Positions 23,085-33,960 of a stretch of DNA of 64,000 bases are shown here, piece by piece (the first letter of the stretch is position 1; each line of letters starts with the position of its first letter). Source of the DNA: Ancylostoma caninum (Eukaryota > Nematoda > Chromadorea > Rhabditida > Ancylostomatidae); contig JBAJFG010000492.1 in the NCBI GenBank assembly GCA_037903475.1, forward strand, positions 2,170,001 to 2,234,000, read 5' to 3'. The notes beneath the pieces were generated by a model. The model saw nothing but the letters and a program-made list of their open reading frames with translations. It had not been told where the DNA came from and did no database searches. A program made the translations under genes and the position numbers.

Positions 23085-24002
23085 TTATGTCGTCAAGTAT
23101 GAAATGACCGATTCTGGATGAGAAGATTTCGAGATTTGTTTCTAAAGCAAGATGCCGTATAAGGTATCCGAATATGCTCCTATACTATCCCCACAGCTTT
23201 GCCATCTTAACTGCAGCTTGATTGCGCCTACAGCTTGGAAAGAGGAAAGCTAGTAGCAATCAAGGGGCGAAGACCGTTTCCAAAATCATGTTGAAAATTG
23301 GACATTTTCTCCAGCAAGAAGTGAGCTAATCCCTGAAAGAAGTTGTGGTCAAATAGAGCAAGCTTTGCCAGTATAGTGAGTGGCAGGTGGGTCCTCAATC
23401 CTGCTCCTCTAGCTTAGGCAGCGTGGATCTGCAAAAAATGGCCAAAATTTGGCACCCATTTTCGAGGGTCAAACTGGGAAAAATTAGTTTACCGAACCAC
23501 TTTTAGTGGTCATATTGCCTTGAGTATCTAAATATTATTGGATTATAGAGCTCACACCTTGCTGCTTACGCTGACCTAGTTTGACTTCTATCCGCTTCGG
23601 CTACGGCTTCCAGCTCATCGATATCCAGGTTCATCATAAGGCTCAATTTGGAGCTTCATGTCACCTGGGCAGAACTTCGCAAGGAAACGCTGCTCTATGC
23701 ATTTGCTAGCCAAGTGTCCCCCAAACCTACCCTGACGTTTCCAGCTTTCTCAGCTCTAATGGCTGGAAAATGAAAGCTGTGTTCCAAAACGACACGATTT
23801 TTCGTCTTTGAGTAGTTCTACGAAAAATGCTTTCGAACAAAAATTCGAAAGCTGATCAAAAACTCAGGAAGTGGTTTTGAAAGGAAGAGGATGTACCTTC
23901 ATAATGAAGATAAAGATGAGAAGAGATCTAGCAAATCTTCGAAGATAGAGACTGTCAAAATGATCGCTCATAAAATCGGACATTTCATACTTGACGACCT
24001 AA
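23085..24002 (-). mobile_element. Internally deleted mariner element
   Basis: The ends TTATGTCGTCAAGTATGAAA and the complement of TTAGGTCGTCAAGTATGAAA are flanked by TA on both sides. The element is 918 bp, short of the usual 1.3 kb. On the minus strand a helix-turn-helix remnant reads MNLDIDELEAVAEADRSQTR. Stops follow and the catalytic core is not recognisable. The end sequence is unlike those of the mariners at 13235 and 57265, so this is a separate lineage. Confidence 0.8.
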
Positions 24003-26106
24003 TATTATCGTACATGACCCACTTTACATGACTAATAAGAATCCGTTCAAGAAACGGCTTGCTAGGATATCTGTAGATCAAATATATGCAGTCGTCCAGG
24101 TAGCGACACTTGTGTTCTTTGCTTAGGTTACACCACCACCACTTACCACTTACCGATTTTCTTCAAGTGGCGGGACATAGTTGGCCAATCACCTCGTAAT
24201 ATCCTGTACACTTTGCATTAGGTCTGATTGAACCTTCCCCTTTCGGTAGCCTTTTTGAAGATCAAGTTGATGTCTAGCTCGTTGAGCATTTTTCATGCTC
24301 CCACCCTAGATTTTACAAGAGCACACGAGTTTCCGGCATTTTGGAGAAGATACCCTACACAAACGAAATATTCATGCTAAGGGCCCCTCCCTTTGCAGAT
24401 CGTCCGAATTTGTACTCATAAAGCAAAATTCCACAAATTTGCTGACTATACCTGACATTAGTATCATGCCTAAAATACAGCAACGCTATGATTTAGATCC
24501 GGGCCAAAAGTGGTATACGTAGCGGAGGTTTCAGGCTATCAGTATATATGAAAGCGGCATGAAAATCGCAAGGAGCAAAACAAGGTCAAACGATGAAATA
24601 CCACCAACTGCCCCGGGACTTTTGCACGCACCTAATATTACCAAAACTTCAACGTCAGACGAGAAAATGCAACTATCCACTAGAGTCACCCCAACTGAAA
24701 GTGACTCGGCTGAGCCAAGGGGAAGATTTGGACCGCAATCCAGTTTTATGGAGCTTTTTCTAGTGGCACACTCCCATTATTATTTATTTCACGCTTTTTC
24801 TAGATGGGTCAATTTGGACATCTGTGTAGAAAAACTCAAAAAACCCAATGCTGGTGTTGGAGCAACCTGGAGATCAGTCTCGCCAGCAACAACTTCTACA
24901 GTTACAGCTCTATACCTAGTAGGATGTTCGAAGTGGCAATGAACGGAGGATTACCAAATGGTTATCAGTCCACTATACTTTTGATGCAGACAATTTCAGA
25001 CATTCCCTCTCCAGAAAATTATAAAAATTCTGGTAGTCAATCTTATCGACTGAAACTTAGTGTTTTAGAGTTTCCTTGTCCGCTAAATCGGGTGGGTAAA
25101 AAATCAGACCGATAAGAACAACGCGAATTTCGTTGTCTAAAAATTAGGGTGTCCGTATACTTTTGATACATGCTGTAGATTTGTCGAATGAAGCAGCTTG
25201 CTATTGCTTTCACCATTAAAAAATAGATGCAACTGTGACTCAAGTCTTCACCAACTCATCATTTTCAATATTTGTTTCGCCAAAGAAAAAAACATCAAAA
25301 AACACTTGAGCGAGTAAGCGTCGAGACGACCAAAATTTTCCTTACGTAATGGTGGTGAGCAAAACGTTTGCAACTTTTGTTCTTCGTGCATAATTTCTTT
25401 CAACGAACAGTAAACAAATCCGAATTGTTTGTGAAGTTGCAAATACTCAAATGGAATAGGAGCAAGTGAAAGCCTTTCTATCTCGCTCACTTTTCTATCG
25501 AAGAAATATTTCTATCGAGCAGAAAGTGAATTTTTTATTGAGCAGATGTCGAGACCCGTGGTTTGGTTACATCCACGATGTCTCGCAGAACTGAGCGTTT
25601 CGCTGGGATCTGTACGCAATTCGAGTCTTTGCAACAGAACAATCTCATTTCTGCTAAGAAGCGTGTGTTCGTTGATCAATGGTTGATATCTACCAGACCT
25701 TCTTGAAGTCAATTTAGCAGAGACCTTCCATGAGCGTTCCTGTCGCTCTGGCTTACTCTACCAGCCCTGTTTAGAAGAACGTCGTTGCTGCTGACGATAC
25801 TGTAAACCTAGTTAAACGTTATGAGTTACTATGTACTCCATAGCTCCTTTGAACACTAAATACTCGGGCCAGTTTTAATGTTGTCAGAGGTGTACATCAC
25901 GGACAGGGTTAAGCGTCCAGTGGGAATTTCCCATGAGGGGGTCGTAAGGGACGGGACTGGGGAGGAGGGGGGGGGGGTCGTATTGGTGAGGTGGGGATGG
26001 GGTAAGTGGAGGGGCGGCTTGGCCATTGACAGTCAATACATGTTTGTTTTATGACATTATGACAAATGACGGTCCGCACTTGCCAGCATGAACCACCATG
26101 TCATTA
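24003..26106. other. Intergenic or intronic DNA
   Basis: The frame 24535-24942 (+) follows a TTTCAG acceptor in phase 0 and is open for 136 codons, but it has no good donor and no recognised motif. A G tract (25958-25977) is followed by GTCGTATTGG; the same G-tract plus GTCGTATTG arrangement recurs at 27473-27489, on the far side of the foldback element. Confidence 0.35.
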
Positions 26107-27257
26107 CGTGTCAAAACAGGACAGGTTGGCAGCGTATGAGAGGAATCGGCTTCAGCGCACCCACAGGTTCGATTCCCGGCGTCTTCAATAGATTTTTGAA
26201 AGAGGCGAAATTACTTCAGAATCAATTGTGGAGTGAAGACGGTGGAAATGTCAAAAAATGAAGTGTTGGTTGCATGATCGATCGGTTCCACATGCGAGAA
26301 TTCTCCTGCAGGGCCCGTCAGAACGTGGAATAGTAGAGTGACTTAGACCTCGTACTGAACTTCTCTCACACGAAATCAGCAAATGCTTTTCAACGTATTT
26401 ACAAAAGACGATGAGCTCTATCCCTTGCCAGAGTTTCAGTTTCCTAAAACTTCCTATTTTTTTGGGAGCTCGATGGGAAATTTTTCAAATTTTCGGGTCT
26501 CCGAGGCGAAATTTCCCATCTAACTCACTCAACCAAGAGCAAACATTAGAACGAGATAATGGGGATGGAGAATGAATTCTTAGAGTTCTACTACGTAAAG
26601 GTAGTGAAATTCTACTAGAGGGGCAAACTCTCTTCATGGGTGTTGAAGATTTGAAAACCTCGCAATTTAAAGAGATGGTGGAAATAGAGTAAATCTGTTT
26701 GGGAAATCACTGAGAAGCAGTTCGCAGATATCACGGTAACTTTCCTCCTCTGAGTTTTAGATGAGTTTTAGATTGGGAAATTTCCCATTTGAGTACGGAA
26801 TCTGGCTCCACGAAGTTCGCTCGTTTTTTCGCAATTTAGATGGGAAGTCGATGGGAAATTCGCCAAATTTCCCATCGATTTCTCATCGAGCTCCCAAGAA
26901 CATGTGAAGATCTAGAAAATTTAGACTATGAGAAAAGAAGGAGCTGATCGTCCTCTATGGACACGTTGAAAAGCATCTGCTGATTTCGAGTCAGAGAGCT
27001 TCAGTACAACGTCTAATTCACCCTAGTTTTCCACAAACTGGAGGGCCATGCAGGCGAATTCTCGCATGTGTAATCGATCGATTTCGATTCCCTCACATCA
27101 TTTTCAATTCTTTCGATCCTCTCTGCTCCACACTAAATTCCGAAGCGGTTCCGACCCGTGCAAAAACTTCTTGGAGGCGCCGGGGATCGAACCCGTGAGC
27201 GCTCAAACGCCAGCGCTGAAACCGATATGTGCTGCTAATCAATCCTGTTTTGACACG
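26107..27257. mobile_element. 1.15-kb foldback element with tRNA-like B boxes near both ends
   Basis: The left arm (26107 to about 26525) and right arm (about 26815-27257) are inverted copies, with outer ends CGTGTCAAAACAGGA and TCCTGTTTTGACACG. Each arm carries a B-box-like motif: GGTTCGATTCCCGGC at 26168, and the complement of GGTTCGATCCCCGGC near 27180. Within each arm is a GATGGGAAATTTCCCATC-type palindromic motif, repeated in the centre. The arms differ by indels (a 10-base gap beside the B box), so the element is old. It looks like an inverted pair or foldback of a tRNA-derived repeat. Confidence 0.82.
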
Positions 27258-29408
27258 TCACGAAGTGATCGTTCTTGCTCGCTGTCTGGTCCGATCCGAT
27301 TAGAAAGGATGAATAACAACTTCAAGATCGTTTTAGTTCCAATTTTTGGCTTTTGATGTGTTTCGTTTGTGTCCTCTTCCTTCAAACTGCTCACTATGCA
27401 GAGAAAACATGCGTGGGCAGAAGGCAGGGGAGGGGTCGTGGAAATGTAGGGTTGGACGAGGGAATTGGAGGGAGAGGGGGGGTCGTATTGAGGGTCGGTT
27501 TTTCCTATCGTCATGCTTGACCCTGATCACGGAGTAGGAGCTTTCCATTTTTTCCCCGTGCTGGAGGAAGAAGGTATGTATGTCAGGGACTCCATGGCTG
27601 ATAAAGATGCTCTGCGACTTCTGGCATACTGTTATGTATACTGCTCTTCGTGTCGCCTCGATCTCAACTAAATAGGACGGCTCAGATTAACGGGTGTCGC
27701 TCAATAGAACGAACGTGTTCGTCTCCTTACTGTACATACGCACAAGGTTTCACACTCCACCTCCTTTTTTTCTGCTTCAGAAATGTCTCATTTAGTCCAA
27801 TTCAAAGCACATTAAATTTGAAGTAAACTAGCTCGTTTTTCTTGGACTATATTACTGTACCATGCTCATGTCTTATAAGGCTAATTATATTTTAGCCAGG
27901 CCTAGTTCATGAAATTCATGGCGATATCAATCGCAGGACACAGTACTTTGACAAGAGCTGATCCCTTCCCATTCAATTATCTTGTCAACTAGACAGCAAT
28001 CGACTCTGCACGAGAACTACTGAAAATTTACCAGGCGCTGAGGTATGAATACTCAACGAACTCCCCCTTTGGGCCACGGAATGGAACACGCCATTTAGGC
28101 AACTTTCGATGAATCACTACGCAGAGTGAAATTTGTTCATCTACAAATTCAGTACATATTCGAAAGGGGAGATTCGTCCTCATAGCCCTTCAGAGAGAAC
28201 TGCTCTATTTTCTGGAGTAACTGGGAAGAATTCAAAAGTGAAGCTAAGAATTTCCTAGAACTATGTACATCAAACTCCGAAAAGGCTTGAAATAGCTGGC
28301 GAAGTAACTAGTTTTCTTTCTTGGAGCAACTCTAAGAACTGCGTTCATTAGATGACCTTGATTATCCACTAGGTATCCAACATGCCTCTCCACAGGACGG
28401 CTGACATGCATTCCGGAGTTAATGAAGTAGTTCCAATAGTGTGTCCACGGAATATGGCAACGAAGTGAAAAATAATGAGGATGAGGTGTTTTACAGACAT
28501 TCTTAACGCTCATTTAAGTGAAATAATTGGCTTCAGTAAGGAAAGTAGGAAGCACGTTCGCAGTTTGTTACTTTCAAAAAAAAAAGTTGAATTGGATTAC
28601 TTGGGCAGCTCACTTTTCGAATAAGCTGAATAGACTATTCGTTTGATTGTCCGAGTATTAATACATTTTTTAATTTATATAATTCAGTAGCTGTTGACCC
28701 TCCATTATGTTCTTCGGGAAGTCATAATTCCATTAAGTTCTGCTCATCTAGAGCTGGGATCGGAATGCTGGAAATTAAAGGACTAACGGATCAACACACT
28801 GAGGGTAAAGGTCATTGTTACTGTAACGTAACATACTAACGCAATGACATTATGTTATCCTACTTTATCAGCCTACACCTGTACATAACTAGAAATCGAA
28901 AATGATTTTAAGGACGCTTCCAATCGACCAACCAATACGTACCCAGCAGGAAATAGCACAGGTTTATTTTGTATAAAAAGAGACCACTGTACAACGGCGA
29001 ACCAACACTGCGATATATTTCCAGCTTCAAACATTCAATATTTATTTAGTCAAAAATGTTCGGAACAAATAATGGAGTGGTGATGTCGTGCAACATCGCC
29101 TATTATTGCAGCAATCAGTAGTACTTTTATTAATGGCATTATTAAGAGAAAAAAAAAACGAGAACCAACAGAAGCGCTCTTGTGCCAGGTGTAGGTATAA
29201 AACGATGTGATTTTTTCTGACACAAGTTTTGCTCATCAAGTGAACATTATTCTTTCACAATTATTGACTTGGCAGTTGCCAATTTCCTTGTAAACAAAAT
29301 ATGTCAATATGTCTTATCTCAACATTTCTTCATTTCTGTAACTATGGAGGAATTCCTATTCTTTGTACGACTTTTGTGACTACTTTTCTTACCAGTTACC
29401 CTTTACAG
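27258..29408. other. DNA upstream of the orphan RING exon
   Basis: The exon that should precede the RING exon, ending in a codon pair such as Cys-x in phase 0, was not found. One weak candidate ends TACTGTTAT before GTATAC at about 27637. A TATAAAAAG box lies at 28972-28980. A minus-strand frame at 28244-28513 is open for 90 codons without recognised motifs. Confidence 0.35.
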
Positions 29409-29552
29409 GTATGTTCTAGCTCGGACCTCGACACAGCATTCTCGCCATGTCGTCACATCTACGCCTGCCATGACTGCGCCTGCGTTATTTTACGGACGTC
29501 TGGTGTATGCCCCGTCTGCAATCACACCATCGTCGATGTCGACCGATGCTGA
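29409..29552 (+). CDS. Last exon of a Neuralized-like RING protein (partial)
   Basis: The acceptor ACCCTTTACAG is followed by 47 codons and TGA. The peptide is a C3HC4 RING lacking only the first cysteine: C-x11-C-x-H-x3-C-x2-C-x10-C-x2-C, then TIVDVDRC. The spacing is identical to that of the RING exon at 51009-51161, and both exons start in phase 0 with Val-Cys, so the missing first cysteine is expected two residues before the joint. RING domains of this type bind an E2 enzyme and transfer ubiquitin. No NHR exon was found upstream within the window, so this is either the end of a diverged paralog or a surviving fragment. An unspliced 83-codon frame from 29301 reads through the acceptor but starts with intron-like, hydrophobic sequence. 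Confidence 0.72.
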   Translation, partial: VCSSSDLDTAFSPCRHIYACHDCACVILRTSGVCPVCNHTIVDVDRC

Positions 29553-32398
29553 GCTCGAGCCCCGACCAACTTCTCGTCGCTGAGCTCATTCATTTCTCTG
29601 TCTTGTATTATAATTACTTGTCTTTGTGCCTGTATCCGATGTTCACGTGTGGATAGAAGTAAGTAGCGAGGGGTATTTGAGGAGAAACTGAGTTAAATTG
29701 AGGAAGAACACAATTTGTTGCATATGTTGTCACACGCTAGCGATGCTCACTGGTCTTTTTTGCTTCATTTTATTCCATGCTTGTTGTAGATTGCATTTAT
29801 TCATTCATAGTCAGCGGGAGGTTCTGTACATTTGTATGGTGATGTACTTATGCGACGAAAAAGAAAGGAAAGTTCCTTTGGAAGGGTGATTTTCTTTGTA
29901 TTTGTTGTGATATTTCGTCCACAATTTGTAAATATAGAAACGAAGTGGTTTTTACTGCGATGTCTCAGTTCAGTTGTGCAATATCAGCAAAAAAGTGTTT
30001 TCTTTCGAGTTTTTGCTCCCCTCCATATTGGGGATTCCTTAGTGTGAGGCAGTAATCTGTTGCGTGAGACGAACGTTCTTCTCCAGAAAAATGAGCAATG
30101 ACTGCTTGTTTATTTGTAAGAGTTCTCTCAAAAACTACCGAGGTCTCACAACGCATTGCCTGATTTTCACGCCCGTCCTCATTACACTCTGCACCTTTAG
30201 CGTATCGGGCTGGCTCGCCTTGCGTTTTGAACAGCTGTTATGTGTAGTTCAGTGCGATTCTGACCCGGAAAGCGCAATCAGTACAGATCGTCCCTTGACA
30301 TCGCATGGTTTCACATGTTCCACTGCGTGTGATGCCATTCCATGTGCGCTGATGTCCTTATTTCGAGCGTTTTTTGTGGTTGGCGATTATTCAGTTAGAT
30401 AACTGGGCTGTGGCCACCATTGCGCCATTGTATTACACATTGTGAGCGAGTTTTTCTGCTTTCATTTTTTTCTGTGTTCTACCGGCGGTGGTGCAGCTGC
30501 AACAATGTCTCATATTCGATTTTTCTTCACCACAGAGATTGTGGGGTTTCCATTCCCGCTCCTTTTATCGCTTCCAGAGTCGTCCATCCAAACAAATTTG
30601 CCCCGACTTGACTGGGGTGTCATTCACTGCTTTTTGCGTGTATCTCACTAGCTGCTTTCTGTTTTTCGAAAGTAGTTACTTCTGTGCACGTGCAATATCT
30701 TATCGCGTGATCACTCACGGTGGCGATTTGCCTCCTACTTGCTGTACCGGCTTTACTCTTTGCCCTTGGATTTATGACCGAGTCGATCCTTCGATGTAGA
30801 ACCCTTGTCCCCCTCGGTGTGTTTGGTTTCGCCATGCGACCAGTTGACCGATTTGGACCTGGTCGATCGATTCGCCCCTGCAATCGACTTCTAATCTGAT
30901 CCCATCCTGGTTCACACGTGCATTTATATATACACGAAGAAACACCGCAATTTTTCACGATTCGTTGTGCACGATTTTGGCACGCACTCGCAATCAACAA
31001 CTTGGAAAGATGTTATATTAGCACCATTTCATCGATTTTCCTTTTAGACTAGGCACGAATACGATTGTGAACACGCGCGATGGGCAATGGACACGGCACT
31101 CCAACCAGTGAGTTCGATTTCATTTTCCAGTGTGTTCGAGTGTTCGCGCCGATAACCCGACCGCCGATAAGCCACTTGCACGGAATCGTTGGCGTCTTTG
31201 TTAGTGCGCCAAAAATAAAGAGCAAGTATCGTTCGTTATGTGGAAATGAGGAAGGGATGTGTCAAACCTAGTTGTTCTCTATCTCAGGCTTTAAACTAAG
31301 GAGTAAATTGATTATGTCTTTGAAAAACTGACCTTGATTTTCGCATTATAGCTAAGCTGTATTTCTAACTAACTGGCAGATCTTCTGTCGCATTGAGCAG
31401 CAAGGTTTTCTTAAAATGTGATGCTCCTTAGCTTCGAACATTATGGGGCCATCATTAATTTTTTTCTCAATTTGCACTCGCTATCCGTCAGTAAATCCAT
31501 ATGATTCCATACTTGCACGGCTTCTTTTTTTTTGCTTTGCAGCATAGGAAAATGTCACATTTTAATTTTTCCTATGAACGGAAATAGGGTAGGTCAAGCG
31601 ATGGTGTCTGATCGTAGGTCAAAATCGATCTTTGCCTCCTTGGCGGGAATCGCAGGCCACCCATATCGATATTGCCTCATCGCCGTGCGCCCACTTCCAT
31701 GTTATCCTTTTTTTTCCTTTTTGTGGTTATGGTGTTCGTCATTTTCTTCGGCAAAGAGGAAGTTGGGTAGGGGAGAGCACTCTTGTGAAGCCTAAGCCGT
31801 AGGCATGCAACATGGAGCCTATGATCCACCTCTCCCAACTCCTTTTATCCACCGCTCCCTCAACTATCTCTTCTCCCATTCATCTGTTCCAAATGGTGCC
31901 GGCGGGATTGTTGCGACCACCGGAGCAAAACGGGGAACTTCATTAACATATGCAAATTATCCGGTGGTCGTCGACATAGTCAGTAGGGCAGGGTGAGTGA
32001 GAGTGAATTTCGAAGCATCGGCGTGGCGGAGTGAGTCAGTGAGTTAGTGAATTTCAAAGCAATCAATGTGGGAGGAGACCAATAAATCTGGTATATACGC
32101 CAGTCGGAACTGACGCAGTTAAAACTTGCTCGTAGTTTCGTGTCGGGCCATTTCTGAGTCATTCTATATTATCACGTTGACCACTGGTCTCTGGGGTGTC
32201 GGACGGCTCGCGAACAAGGTGGCTACTTTTGCATTCCTTCCTTGCTTCTGTTTTATTGTAGTTTCTTCTCTTCCCTTTGCATTTCTTTGGATGCTTTCGT
32301 TGCTTCAAAGCGAACTGGTCCTCAATTTAATTTGTTGTCGCTGCATAAACAGCACTGGAAAAGCTCGCATCTTTGCAAGCTCCTCTAAAGGAGAAATT

Positions 32399-32486
32399 AT
32401 TCTCCGGATGCTAGGACCTTTTTGTCCCTAGTTAGATCATTAATTCTCCGGATGCTAGGACCTTTTTGTCCCTAGTTAGATCATTA
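32399..32486. repeat. 44-bp perfect tandem duplication
   Basis: Two identical adjacent 44-base units (32399-32442 and 32443-32486) each contain a small hairpin, CTAGGAC-CTTTTT-GTCCCTAG. Perfect identity suggests a recent duplication or an assembly artefact. Confidence 0.92.
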
Positions 32487-33904
32487 ATTGTTCAAGCCTC
32501 ATAACCAGGCTAGGATTCTTGTTATCTGGCTTGGGATGAAAATACCTTGAGGTTTCGGGGTTTTACCCTCTGTATAGCGTGGCCCCTACAAAGAGGAAGC
32601 ACGGGGCACCACACACTATAAAGAAATGCTATTGCATTGAGCTGGTCTCATTCAGCCTTCACCGTTTTCATCAGGGTGGCGCATAGTGTTCGAATTAGAT
32701 GTTAAGCTTGATATCCCAGCGATGTTGCTGCTGTCGAGTATGCCCATCCCACCTGGATAAGAAAAACCCCTTCACTGAATCTATGGAAGAAAACAGTGGT
32801 CAAAAAGAGAAATAATAAGGGTGTTATGAGGAAGGATATAACTTCAGTAGGGTATGAAGGCACCATGGGGATCCTCCATTCAAATCTAGGTGAGCACTTT
32901 AGACGTTATTGTTATGCTATTACAGTTATATAATTATTTTATATTGTTCTTGATAGTTTTCACTCAATTTTTTCATTTCTTATGGAATTTTCCGATTAAG
33001 CGAATTTTTCAATAATACAGCAGCTGCTTGTGAAAATTTGTCGAAATTTCAATACGCACCGGAGTTTTTATCAATATAATCTTTTAAAACACCATAACTC
33101 AATAATTTCATTCATACCGAAAGGCGATGACATCTGCGTGGTGTTCCTAGCAGCTACAAAAGATTTTCTCTTTCAGAAGTTCTCAGTATTGACGGGTTTG
33201 TAATGGAAAGAGTGGCATATGTCCTTTCCGAGCAGAGTCTGTTCATGGAAAGTGTGCAGAATACCTCAAGGCAATAACGGTGTCCAAGCCAGTCCAGCAA
33301 AATCCTCCTATATAAAGAAGCGAGTAAAATGTGGGGAAGGGAGTAAGCGGTAACGGAACATTTTCAGACTCTGATTATTCGTAGAGGTTTTTGAATAGAT
33401 TGTTATAGTTTTCAAGTGGCCATGACATCTATTTTTGGTCTCACTTCCGCTGTATCCGTGCAATGGTTATATAAGGCACTAAAAAAGTTGTGGAACCTAT
33501 CGAGGAGATGGTTTTGCCTTTAATTGAAAGTTTGATATCGTTACAGGGGCAGGACGCACTGACTTAAGCATAATGAATTATTGATGAGGAAATGGTGAGA
33601 GATTCAGTAAGTGATGTAAGTAACTTGACCTTAACTAAATTAACTGGGCCTAATCTGTTCTGGTATGGGTGGAAAAACAGGATCAAACGTTTGCCGCTGG
33701 ACCTGTACGGGTTGAAGTTTCCGGAATTATATGAGCACGCAGCCATATCAGTATTGCAAAATGTTCATAAAACTGTTATTGTGCAATTCTTTCGCACATG
33801 AATCTAGTGGAATTGAGAATTTTAAGGAACGTTTTTTTTTTGTTTCGGAAGAGAAACAGTTGTTGTACTGGAGCAGCTCCGTTTCCTGTTGGGTGTTCTT
33901 TTAT

Positions 33905-33960
33905 CGTTGGTGCTAACAGAGCCACATCATCAGCAAAAACTGGCGTGAGTATTTGCTTCC
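33905..33960 (-). pseudogene. Possible reverse transcriptase fragment with FADD motif
   Basis: The minus strand reads PVFADDVALLAPT, matching the catalytic [YF]xDD block of non-LTR reverse transcriptases. The match is short, the surrounding frames are closed and no other RT block was found next to it, so this may be a tiny relic or chance. Confidence 0.3.

Noticed and set aside
24535..24942. Open frame of 136 codons after a TTTCAG acceptor, in phase with exon 20926-21273
   Set aside because: There is no convincing donor or stop context, no recognised motif, and a 3.3-kb intron containing a mariner would be required. Not enough to call.
26168..26182. B-box-like GGTTCGATTCCCGGC as a tRNA gene
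   Set aside because: No A box, acceptor stem or anticodon arm can be folded around it. It belongs to the foldback repeat.
28971..28980. TATAAAAAG as promoter of the RING exon
   Set aside because: It is only about 430 bases before the last exon, and the RING needs an upstream exon for its first cysteine, so it is unlikely to be the gene's promoter.
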